A stretch of 64,000 nucleotides of DNA, taken from positions 20,887 through 84,886 of the forward strand of contig CAYRKW010000003.1 in the NCBI GenBank assembly GCA_964425135.1, given 5' to 3'. A program made the translations under genes and the position numbers. The first letter of the stretch is position 1. The number at the start of each line of letters is the position of its first letter. Source of the stretch: CAYLLD01 sp964425135. GTDB taxonomy: Bacteria > Pseudomonadota > Alphaproteobacteria > Rhodobacterales > Rhodobacteraceae. This document shows, piece by piece, positions 1 to 8,200 of this stretch. A model generated the notes under the pieces. That model saw only the letters and a program-made list of their open reading frames with translations. It searched no databases and was not told the origin of the DNA.

Positions 1-1656
1 CTCAATAATCGCCATGGTCAGCACCACGGCGGAAATTCCGTCTAGGAACATGCCGATGATGATGTAAAACACCGTCAGCGCCGCAATCAGCGCAAAGGGC
101 GACAGCTCTAGCGCCGCGATATATTCGGCCAAAGCGCGCGGCAGTCCGGTAAAGCCCATCGACAGCGACAAGAAGAACGCGCCCATCAGGATCAGCGCGA
201 TCATGCAGGAGGTGCGGGTTGCGCCCAAGAGGCTCTCCTTGAACGTGGTGATCGTCAGTGATCCCTGGATCAGCGCGAGCACCAGCGCACCAATTACGCC
301 AAACGCCGCCGCCTCTGTTGCAGTGGCATAACCTGCATACATCGACCCGATCACCAAGAGCACGAGCGCAATCACAGGGATCAGCAATGTCGAGTTTTTC
401 AGCGCTTTGACGAACCCAATCCGCGGCTCCGGCTCTGGCCTCTGATCCGGGCGCAAATAGTACCACGCGACGATATAAAGCATGAAAAGCGAGGCCAGCA
501 CCAAACCGGGCACGACACCGGCTATAAAGAGCTTGGTGATACTCTCCTTCACCGTCACCCCGTAGACGATCAAGGTCAGCGACGGCGGGATCATCAGACC
601 CAGCGTCGCCGCCCCCGCCAGCGTACCAATCGTCATGAACTCAGGATAGCCGCGCGCCCGCAACTCCGGGATCGACATCTTGCCCACCGTGGTCAGTGTC
701 GCAGCCGATGAGCCGGAAACCGCTGCAAAGACCGTACACCCGACAACATTCGTATGCAGCAGCCCGCCGGGAATGCGCGCAAGCCAGGGCGCCAGCCCCT
801 TGAACATGTCCTCGGACAGCCGCGTGCGGAACAGGATCTCGCCCATCCAGATGAACAGGGGCAGGGCGGTCAGCGTCCAGCTCGATGCGCCGGTCCAAAC
901 CGTGATGATCATCGAATTGCCCGGGTTGCGCGTCGTAAACCCGATCATCCCCATATAGGCCACACCCATCAGCGCGAGGCCAACCCAGATGCCGGACCCG
1001 AGCAGGAAAAAGAGGACAAAGAGGAAAATGCCGATCTTCAGCGCAACCGCATCGCGATCAAAGCCGGTCATCATCACCAGCGCTGAATAGACAACCAGCA
1101 GGAACGCCCCCGACAGCAGCATCCGTGCCTGCTTTGAGGCGAACAGATGCGCCGTCCAGGGCTGCGCATCCTCATCATCAACGCCCTGCCAAGACGTCAT
1201 CAGAATGCGCACCAGATTATCCACCACCGCAATCGCAAAGATCACCGATCCGATGGCCATAAACGTCTGCGGGATCCACAGGGGCGTTGCATCCTGCCCT
1301 TGCGATATATCGTTGATCTTGGCGCTCAGCCGCGTGGCTTTGACCGCGTAATACGCCAGAAAACACGCCACCAGCGAAGCGATGGTGTAGCACCATATCT
1401 CCATCCCGCGCCGCCACCGGCCTGATTTGGTGACAAAGAGCGAAACGCGAATATGGGCGTTGTGATTGAAGGTATAGGCGAGCGCGAGAAACGACGTCGT
1501 CGACATCGCATAGCCCGCATAGTTGGCCCCGCCTGTAAAGATCGCGCCCGACCAGCGGGTCACCATCTGCGCTGTGACAAGCACCAGAATGGCAAGCAGC
1601 GATATAGCGGCGGCATAGCCGGAAATTCGGTATAGACCATCAAGCGCGGATCGCAT
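1..1656 (-). CDS. TRAP transporter fused small/large permease (DctQM), partial
   Basis: This is the membrane component of a tripartite (TRAP) secondary importer, which works with a periplasmic binding protein and an ion gradient. The frame is open from an ATG at 1656 to the left window edge, so the C-terminus is missing and 552 codons are visible. The first 150 or so residues form a DctQ-like four-helix unit. A linker and an extra hydrophobic segment follow, then a DctM-like unit with motifs such as FAAVSGSSAAT and GLMIPPS. There is no stop codon between the two parts, so this is a natural DctQM fusion as known in some TRAP systems. AAGGAG sits about 7 nt before the start. The dctP gene lies just upstream on the same strand. 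The substrate cannot be told from sequence. Confidence 0.93.
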   Translation of the reverse strand, partial: MRSALDGLYRISGYAAAISLLAILVLVTAQMVTRWSGAIFTGGANYAGYAMSTTSFLALAYTFNHNAHIRVSLFVTKSGRWRRGMEIWCYTIASLVACFLAYYAVKATRLSAKINDISQGQDATPLWIPQTFMAIGSVIFAIAVVDNLVRILMTSWQGVDDEDAQPWTAHLFASKQARMLLSGAFLLVVYSALVMMTGFDRDAVALKIGIFLFVLFFLLGSGIWVGLALMGVAYMGMIGFTTRNPGNSMIITVWTGASSWTLTALPLFIWMGEILFRTRLSEDMFKGLAPWLARIPGGLLHTNVVGCTVFAAVSGSSAATLTTVGKMSIPELRARGYPEFMTIGTLAGAATLGLMIPPSLTLIVYGVTVKESITKLFIAGVVPGLVLASLFMLYIVAWYYLRPDQRPEPEPRIGFVKALKNSTLLIPVIALVLLVIGSMYAGYATATEAAAFGVIGALVLALIQGSLTITTFKESLLGATRTSCMIALILMGAFFLSLSMGFTGLPRALAEYIAALELSPFALIAALTVFYIIIGMFLDGISAVVLTMAIIE

Positions 1657-1724
1657 TGGCGCTGCTCCTTAGATATTGTGCAACGTCGGCATGCGTTACT
1701 TACTTACTTCCGGCGAGCGAAAAT

Positions 1725-1751
1725 CCCCTGCTCACGCACGGCGCGCAGGGG
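1725..1751 (-). promoter_or_regulatory. Hairpin between dctP and dctQM
   Basis: CCCCTGC (1725-1731) and GCAGGGG (1745-1751) form a 7-bp stem in the gap after dctP. No T-run follows. A stem-loop here could protect the binding-protein mRNA or lower permease expression, as is common in binding-protein operons. That role is inferred. Confidence 0.45.
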
Positions 1752-1771
1752 GCGTTTGTGGGTGGGATTAC

Positions 1772-2743
1772 CTATTTGTAGGCGTCCACAATGGCCGCAC
1801 CGTCAGCGCCGGCGTTCTCCAGCCACTCGCCGGTCATTGTCGCGCCGATCTCTGCCAGATCAGCGGCCAAAGCGTCACCGGGTGCTGCGACATTCATGCC
1901 ATTATCCGCAAGCGTCTTGAGGAACCCTTCGGCAAGCTCAGCAGCGGTTGCAGTTCCGACGGCTTCGGCCTTGGCAGCCTCTTCCATCAGGCAGTTTTGC
2001 GACGCTTCTGGCAGCGCGTTATAGGCTTCTGTGTTCACGAAGATCGAATTGCGCGGCAGCCATGCCTTGGCATCGTAGAAGTGGGACAGGTCTTCCCAAA
2101 CCTTTTCATCCACACCGGTCGAGCCGGACGAGATGAACGCCGAGACCACGCCTGTCGCCAGCGCTTGCTTCAGCTCTGCCGCTTCGATCTGCGCCGGGAT
2201 CATGCCCGCAAGTTCTGCAACCCGCGCAGTCGCCGCGTTATAGGCGCGGAATTTCACGCCCTCCACATCCGATGTACTCGCAACTTCCTGCGCGAAATAG
2301 AGCCCTTGTGGCGGCCAGGGCACCGAGTAAAGCAGCGTCAGACCCTGATCGTTGAGAATTTTGTTCAGCGTCGGCTTGGCTGCATCCCGCAGCTTGTCGG
2401 ACGCCTCAAACGATGTGGCAAGGAACGGCACGGAATCGTAGCCGAAAACCGCGTTTTCATTGGCATGGGCCGACAAAAGCCGCTCACCGATCTGCGCTTC
2501 GCCAACCTGAACCGCACGCTTGATCTCACCGCCCTTGAAGAGCGAGCCACCAGCGTGAATGGTGATTTTCAGCTCGCCGCCGGTGCAGGCATCCACAGCT
2601 TCCACGAATTTTTGAGCATTTTCCGTGTGATAGTTATTTGCCGGATAGGCCATCGGCATATCCCAGTTTTCCGCAGCAAAGCCTGCACCGGCAAGCGCTG
2701 TGGACAGCGCGGTCGCGCCAAGAAGTGATTTTGCGAGTTTCAT
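1772..2743 (-). CDS. TRAP transporter substrate-binding protein (DctP family)
   Basis: Periplasmic solute receptor for the adjacent TRAP permease. The 323-aa product starts with a clear Sec signal (MKLAKSLLG..., cleavage expected after GAGFA-A, near residue 22). It keeps the DctP-family layout, including the segment GVKFRAYN, whose arginine in this family usually binds a substrate carboxylate. Length is typical. The gene is upstream of dctQM and downstream of a LysR gene on the same strand, so the three may be co-regulated. The ligand is unknown; an organic acid is the family norm. Confidence 0.95.
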   Translation of the reverse strand: MKLAKSLLGATALSTALAGAGFAAENWDMPMAYPANNYHTENAQKFVEAVDACTGGELKITIHAGGSLFKGGEIKRAVQVGEAQIGERLLSAHANENAVFGYDSVPFLATSFEASDKLRDAAKPTLNKILNDQGLTLLYSVPWPPQGLYFAQEVASTSDVEGVKFRAYNAATARVAELAGMIPAQIEAAELKQALATGVVSAFISSGSTGVDEKVWEDLSHFYDAKAWLPRNSIFVNTEAYNALPEASQNCLMEEAAKAEAVGTATAAELAEGFLKTLADNGMNVAAPGDALAADLAEIGATMTGEWLENAGADGAAIVDAYK

Positions 2744-2819
2744 TTGAGTTCTCCCTTGAACAGTGCCGCAGTTAAGCGCGATTCGCAGCAGGGGTGCAAG
2801 GAAGTGACCCTAGGGCAAC

Positions 2820-3761
2820 TCAGCCCGGTACCGGCGAGCCCGCATACGTATTGCGCGCCGCACTTTCGCGGATCAACCAACCGGTCACAATATCCCGCTT
2901 CGCATTCCGCCCGCTCTTGGTGCGCTCCAGCAGATAATACCCAAACGGCGTGCGCGTGTGCAGATCGCCCAACGGGCGCACAAGCTGACCGCTCTCCAGC
3001 AGATGATCCACCAGATGCCCCCATCCCAATGCCACGCCCACACCCTCAACCGCCGCCTGAATAGCGTATGGATAGGTGTTGAATATCGACCGTTTCGACA
3101 ACTCCGGCACATGCGCAAGATGATCGCGCAGCCATGTGTTCCAATTCATCCACTCCGAATGATTGCTCGAAACCTCGATCAAGGGCACATCGAGCAGCGA
3201 CACCGGTTCGCGCAGCGACGGATTACGCTCCAGAAACTCCGGCGCGCAAACCGGGAAAATGATCTCTCCAAAGAGCTTTGTCGCATCGTGCTCTGGCCAT
3301 TTGCCATTGCCCCGCAGGATCGACAGATCGACACTGTCCGCCAAACACTCCGCATCATCATCCGAGGCAACCAGCATAATGTTCAGCTGATTGTTGGCCT
3401 GCGAAAACTGCCGCATCTTCGGGATCAACCAAAGGCTCGCCACCGAATTGGTCGCCGCCAGCGTGATCTCCGACACCGCTGTTTTGCCCGCCACACTTTC
3501 CGAGACATCACGCAACGTCTGCATCGCGGGTGCAATCCGCTCCAGAAGCGATGTGCCTTGCTGTGTCAGCGTGACCGACTTGTGACCGCGCTCAAACAGT
3601 GCAATGCCATAGTGCGTCTCCAAGAGCCGCACCTTCCGGCTGATCGCGCTTTCACTCACCCCAAGCTCTTTGGAAGCGGAGGCAAAACTCTGCCAGCGCG
3701 CTGCAACTTCGAATGTGTGCAGATAGCTCAACGGTGGCAGTGGATCTGTTTTGCGTCGCAT
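2820..3761 (-). CDS. LysR-family transcriptional regulator (GcvA-like)
   Basis: DNA-binding regulator of about 313 aa. The N-terminal winged helix-turn-helix is clear (AASKELGVSESAISRKV-type region, roughly residues 15-70), followed by a two-lobed effector-binding domain. The start at 3761 is chosen because AAGG lies about 5 nt upstream and the product then begins MRRKTDPLPPL, typical of GcvA-like proteins. Other in-frame ATGs lie at 3764 and 3794. It is on the same strand as the TRAP genes and divergent from tmoX, so it could control either unit; the sequence does not decide. Confidence 0.9.
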   Translation of the reverse strand: MRRKTDPLPPLSYLHTFEVAARWQSFASASKELGVSESAISRKVRLLETHYGIALFERGHKSVTLTQQGTSLLERIAPAMQTLRDVSESVAGKTAVSEITLAATNSVASLWLIPKMRQFSQANNQLNIMLVASDDDAECLADSVDLSILRGNGKWPEHDATKLFGEIIFPVCAPEFLERNPSLREPVSLLDVPLIEVSSNHSEWMNWNTWLRDHLAHVPELSKRSIFNTYPYAIQAAVEGVGVALGWGHLVDHLLESGQLVRPLGDLHTRTPFGYYLLERTKSGRNAKRDIVTGWLIRESAARNTYAGSPVPG

Positions 3762-4018
3762 CATCACCTTCGCGCCGGTCCGACGTCCCGACACCCCAAA
3801 GACTGTAGTAAACTATAGCAACGCCGCCTCCATTTGCCACTAAAAAGTGAGGGCAAAGACCCTCAAGAATATGTGGTGACAAAGATCACGAGCGTGGCAT
3901 GATGTGGCGGTCCGGGCAGTGCTTACCCACCGTCTGAGCCAAGAAAATCAGTGAAGCGAGAGCTGTCAATTCATCCCATCGATGAAATGCGCAGGTCCGA
4001 TACCACAGGGAGAAAACT

Positions 4019-4963
4019 ATGAAATTGTTTGATAAAAAAGCGATTGCAGCCACAGTTGCCTTGTCCATGGCAACAGCCTCCGGCGCGGCTTTCGCTCAAG
4101 ATTCGGCCAAGCCCATTGTTATTCCGACACACAACTGGTCCAGCCAGGTCGTGATGGCCTATGTCATCGGCGGCATTTTTGAGAGCATGGGCAACAACGT
4201 CGAATATGTCCCCGCCGACACCCAAGGCGTCTACGAGGCGATCCGCAACGACGACGTGACCATCTCCCATGAAGTTTGGCAGTCCACGTTCGGCGCGTCC
4301 TTCTACAACGCCATGGAAAAAGGCGGCGTGATCGATGCTGGTAACCACGCCGCGACGACCTTGGAAGAAATGGGCGTTCCGGGCTATGTGATCGAGCAGA
4401 ATCTCTGCCCCGGTCTGCCAAATTGGGAAGCGCTCAAAGACTGCCCGGAGGTTTTCGCCACGGCCGATTCTGACGGCAAGGGCCGCTGGCTCGAAGGACC
4501 GCAAAGCTGGCACGGCGATCTGATGCCCGACCGCATCAAGGCGCTGGGTCTTGAAGATCTCTACACCGTGAAATTCGCCGGTGGCGCTGACGCGCTTTGG
4601 GCCGAACTTGATTCTGCCAAGAAAGAAGGCCGCGGGATCATCACCTTCAACTGGACGCCAAACTTCACAGACGCGGACGGCTTCGTCTTCATCGAATTCC
4701 CCGAATATTACGATGGCTGCCGGATCGAGGACGGTGGTGACGGAAAATGTGGTTCGCCCAAAGGCTGGCTGAAAAAAGCGGCGAATTACAAATTCCCCAA
4801 AACACACCCGCTTGCCTATAAAGCCTACACTAAAATCTCGTTCACCACGACGCAGATCGGTCAAATGGCCGCCCTCGTTGACATCGACAAGATGAGCCAT
4901 CAGGACGCTGCGACCAAATGGCTGGCCGATAACGAAGACGTTTGGAAGCCTTTCACTCAGTAA
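4019..4963 (+). CDS. tmoX: TMAO-binding periplasmic protein TmoX
   Basis: High-affinity receptor of a glycine-betaine-type ABC importer for trimethylamine N-oxide. The 314-aa product has a Sec signal (cleavage after about residue 26, ASGAAFA-Q). Tryptophans that could build the aromatic box for a quaternary or N-oxide head group are seen in THNWSSQ, HEVWQST, GPQSWHGD and FNWTPNF. The assignment to TmoX rather than a betaine receptor rests on gene order: ATPase, permease and TMAO demethylase follow directly on the same strand. A GGGAG motif about 10 nt before the ATG serves as ribosome-binding site. Confidence 0.93.
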   Translation: MKLFDKKAIAATVALSMATASGAAFAQDSAKPIVIPTHNWSSQVVMAYVIGGIFESMGNNVEYVPADTQGVYEAIRNDDVTISHEVWQSTFGASFYNAMEKGGVIDAGNHAATTLEEMGVPGYVIEQNLCPGLPNWEALKDCPEVFATADSDGKGRWLEGPQSWHGDLMPDRIKALGLEDLYTVKFAGGADALWAELDSAKKEGRGIITFNWTPNFTDADGFVFIEFPEYYDGCRIEDGGDGKCGSPKGWLKKAANYKFPKTHPLAYKAYTKISFTTTQIGQMAALVDIDKMSHQDAATKWLADNEDVWKPFTQ

Positions 4964-4980
4964 CATCGAGCAAGCAATAG

Positions 4981-5015
4981 CGCTGCGCCCGTGCGAACAT
5001 CTCGCGGGCGCAGCG
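4981..5015 (+). promoter_or_regulatory. Stem-loop between tmoX and tmoW
   Basis: An 11-bp perfect stem, CGCTGCGCCCG (4981-4991) with CGGGCGCAGCG (5005-5015), closes a 13-nt loop just after tmoX. There is no U-run, so it is more likely an mRNA-stabilising or attenuating hairpin that keeps the binding protein in excess over the transporter than a full terminator. Confidence 0.6.
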
Positions 5016-5087
5016 TGTCAAATGCAAGCGCGCCGCGCTTGAGGTATGGATTGCGTAGTGAAATTAATGCCTTCAGGACACCCCACA

Positions 5088-6137
5088 ATGGGATCAGCAC
5101 AAACACCAACCGCCAGCGCTCCGGTCATCAAATGTGACAGCGTTTACAAGATTTTCGGGGACGGTGCGGCGCGGCTGTTACGTGACGCCAATGGCGTCGT
5201 GGATGCCCAGAAATTTCAGGACGCGGGCTGCGTCGTTGGCGTGAACAACGCCTCCTTTGAGGTCCATAAGGGCGAGATGCTGATTGTCATGGGGCTCTCT
5301 GGCTCCGGCAAATCGACGCTTCTGCGCTGTATCTCCCGCCTCACCGAAGCCACCGCTGGCGATGTTTATATCGACGGCGAAAATATCGTGAAGATGAACG
5401 CCAAGCAGCTGATCCAACTGCGCCGCAACAAGATGGGCATGGTGTTCCAGAGCTTTGCGCTTTTGCCGCAAAAGACCGTTCTGGAAAACATCGCCTTCCC
5501 CCTTCAAATCAAGGGAACGCCGACCAAGGACGCCATGCTGCGCGCCAAGGAAATGGTCGATCTTGTCAGCCTTTCGGGCCGCGAGAATTATTATCCACGC
5601 CAGCTTTCGGGCGGTCAGCAGCAGCGCGTCGGCATTGCCCGCTCGCTCGCGGTCGAGCCGGACATCTGGTTCCTCGATGAGCCATTCTCCGCCCTCGATC
5701 CGCTGATCCGCAAGGAAATGCAGGACGAATTCTTGCGCCTCCAGGGCGTGCTCAACAAGACCATCCTGTTTGTCACGCATGATTTTTCCGAAGCGCTCCG
5801 CCTTGCCGACCGGATAGCGATCATGAAAGACGGGATCATTGAGCAGTTGGATACGCCCGCCAATATCGTGCTCAACCCGGCCACAGACTACGTTCATAAA
5901 TTCACCGAAGAAGTGCCGCGCGAGAAGGTGCTGAAAGTCAAATCGGTGATGGATGCGGTAGATCCACAAGGCGATTATGCTGATTTCACCGTGCCGGGCG
6001 ATGCGATTATCGAGACAGTGATGGAAGGGGTGCTCTCCCAACAAAAGCCGGTGCGCGTTGCAGATGAAAACGGTGGCGTGATCGGCTCGATCCACGCATC
6101 GAGCATGATCCATATGCTGTTTGGCAAAGACCGATAG
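5088..6137 (+). CDS. tmoW: TMAO ABC transporter ATP-binding protein TmoW
   Basis: Cytoplasmic ATPase of the TMAO importer, of the ProV/OpuAA type. Visible motifs are Walker A GLSGSGKST, signature LSGGQQQR, Walker B DIWFLDEP and a switch His in VTHD. A C-terminal CBS-like stretch follows the ATPase core, as in ProV. The start at 5088 (MGSAQTP) is preferred: AGGA lies 9 nt upstream. The longer ATG at 5046 has GAGG immediately adjacent, too close to work well. The next gene begins 2 nt after the stop. Confidence 0.93.
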   Translation: MGSAQTPTASAPVIKCDSVYKIFGDGAARLLRDANGVVDAQKFQDAGCVVGVNNASFEVHKGEMLIVMGLSGSGKSTLLRCISRLTEATAGDVYIDGENIVKMNAKQLIQLRRNKMGMVFQSFALLPQKTVLENIAFPLQIKGTPTKDAMLRAKEMVDLVSLSGRENYYPRQLSGGQQQRVGIARSLAVEPDIWFLDEPFSALDPLIRKEMQDEFLRLQGVLNKTILFVTHDFSEALRLADRIAIMKDGIIEQLDTPANIVLNPATDYVHKFTEEVPREKVLKVKSVMDAVDPQGDYADFTVPGDAIIETVMEGVLSQQKPVRVADENGGVIGSIHASSMIHMLFGKDR

Positions 6138-6139
6138 GC

Positions 6140-8200
6140 ATGGAGTTTTATCGCACACATCCCAAGCTGACGCAGTTCATCGGGCTGCTGGTTGTCTTCT
6201 TCGTGCTCGTCGCTCTGGTGCCGCGCAACGAGGATAACGTCTTGTGGCGTCTGCCTCCGCTTTTGGCGTGGCTGCCGGGCTGGGTGAATGATTTCGCCGA
6301 ATATCTGATGTTCGAGTTTCTGCCCATCGAGGTCTACGATCCCGAACTTGACGATACCGAAACCTCGACCCTTCTGCGCGAAGTAACGCGCGGTTTTTCC
6401 GCCTTCATTCTTGTGCTGATTGAATTCATCCGCGAAATTTTGGTGGGTGGTCGCAAAACCATCGTGCTCTTCACCGGCTGGGAGTTTGTGCGCGAAAACC
6501 CGTGGGCGGTCTGGCCCGCCCTGCCGTGGACCGTTGTGACCGCAGGCACGATGATCCTGGGCTATGCGCTCAGCGGTCGCGGTCTTGCGCTTCTGGCAGG
6601 CGCGGCCCTGACCTACATTTCCGTTTTCGGCCAGTGGGAGCCCGCGATGGAGACACTCTCCTTCGTCCTTGTCGCCGCGCCTGTTTCTGTCGTTTTGGGC
6701 ATCCTCTTCGGCATTCTCGCCTTCAAAAGCAAAACCTTCGAGAAAATCCTCGCCCCGCTTTTGAACATCGCGCAAACCATGCCGCATTTCTCGTTTCTGG
6801 TGCCCGTGACCGTGTTCTTCGGCGTCGGCGACCACGCAGGTGCGATTGCCACCGTGATCTTCGCGACCCCGCCCATGATCCGCCTGACGCTTCTGGGCCT
6901 CAAGAAAGTCCCGCCAGAGGTGATCGAGGCCGGAATGATGAGCGGCTGCAACGCCCGCCAGATCCTGCGCAACGTCCTGATCCCAACCGCCCGCCGCGAT
7001 ATCCTGATCGGCATCAATCAGGTCATCATGCAGTGCCTCGCCATGGCCGTCATCGCCTCTTTCATCGGTGCCAAAGGCCTCGGTTTCAACCTCCTGCTCG
7101 CGCTGAACGGCTTGCGCATCGGTCTTGCGCTGGAGCTTGGCATCTGCATCGTCCTGATCGCGGTTGTCCTGGACAAACTCTCACTCGCATGGGCCAACAA
7201 GCAAACCGACTACTTCGCCGACCTCAGCTATTTCCAGCGCCACGCCCACCTCTTCCTCTTCCTCGCGGTTGCCGCCATCGGCATCCTCCTTGCCGTCTTG
7301 GGTAAATTTATCTTCGGCGACGGCGTGAACTACCTCTACCTGATCCCCCATAACAAAGGCATCACGACCGAAGCGTTTTGGCAATCCGGCGTCGATTGGA
7401 TGGTCGAGACCTGGTACTCCAGCCTCCAGGTCTTCAATGTCTTTTTGATCACCCAAGTCCTGCAACCGATGAAAAAAGCCTATCTCGCCATGCCCGTCAG
7501 CGCGACATTCCTTCTGGTCATGGGCATCGGCTATCTCGTGGGCGGCATCCGCTCGGCGCTCGTGGTCGGGGCGTTCCTTTTGTTCATCGCGCTTACCGAA
7601 TGGTGGGACCGCGCTCTAATCACCGCCTACATGGCCTCCTTCGGCGTGATCGTCTCGGTCACCATCGGCCTCATCGTCGGCTCGCTCTGCGCGCAATCAA
7701 ACTGGGCGACCAAGTTCATGCTGCTGGTCTGCGACACCTTCCAGACCTTCCCGTCCTTCATCTACCTGATCCCGGTCATCATGCTCTTTGGCGTCACCGA
7801 TACCTCCGTGCTGCTGGCCGTGATCATCTACGCAACCATCCCCGCCACCCGTTACACCATCGAAGGCCTGCGCAATGTGCCGCCCGCGCTTGTCGATGCG
7901 GGCCTCATGTCCGGCGTCACCCGCCTGCAAAAATGGTTCAAAATCGAAATGCCACTCGCCTTTCCGCACATCATGCTGGGCGTCAATCAAACGGTCATCT
8001 TCGCCCTGTTCATGGTCATCATCGGCGCGATGATCGGGACCGAGGATCTGGGCCAGTTCATCCTCAAGGCCCTTTCGGACAAGCAAGGCATCGGCAACGG
8101 CATCCTCTTGGGCTTTTGCGTCGCCTTCATCGGCCTTGCGGTCGATCACATCATCACGCGCTGGGCGCATCAGCGTAGCGTCCAATTGGGGCTGGCATGA
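6140..8200 (+). CDS. tmoV: TMAO ABC transporter permease TmoV (duplicated permease)
   Basis: Inner-membrane channel of the TMAO importer. At 686 aa it is about twice a ProW-type permease and carries two permease halves in one chain. Two EAA-type loops that dock the ATPase are visible, EVIEAGMMSG near residue 260 and ALVDAGLMSG near residue 583. Many hydrophobic segments surround both. The 3' end overlaps the tdm start by 4 nt (ATGA), indicating coupled translation. Confidence 0.93.
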   Translation: MEFYRTHPKLTQFIGLLVVFFVLVALVPRNEDNVLWRLPPLLAWLPGWVNDFAEYLMFEFLPIEVYDPELDDTETSTLLREVTRGFSAFILVLIEFIREILVGGRKTIVLFTGWEFVRENPWAVWPALPWTVVTAGTMILGYALSGRGLALLAGAALTYISVFGQWEPAMETLSFVLVAAPVSVVLGILFGILAFKSKTFEKILAPLLNIAQTMPHFSFLVPVTVFFGVGDHAGAIATVIFATPPMIRLTLLGLKKVPPEVIEAGMMSGCNARQILRNVLIPTARRDILIGINQVIMQCLAMAVIASFIGAKGLGFNLLLALNGLRIGLALELGICIVLIAVVLDKLSLAWANKQTDYFADLSYFQRHAHLFLFLAVAAIGILLAVLGKFIFGDGVNYLYLIPHNKGITTEAFWQSGVDWMVETWYSSLQVFNVFLITQVLQPMKKAYLAMPVSATFLLVMGIGYLVGGIRSALVVGAFLLFIALTEWWDRALITAYMASFGVIVSVTIGLIVGSLCAQSNWATKFMLLVCDTFQTFPSFIYLIPVIMLFGVTDTSVLLAVIIYATIPATRYTIEGLRNVPPALVDAGLMSGVTRLQKWFKIEMPLAFPHIMLGVNQTVIFALFMVIIGAMIGTEDLGQFILKALSDKQGIGNGILLGFCVAFIGLAVDHIITRWAHQRSVQLGLA

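Noticed and set aside
3971..4966. A 331-aa minus-strand frame across tmoX
   Set aside because: It is a shadow of tmoX, which has a signal peptide, ribosome-binding site and operon context.
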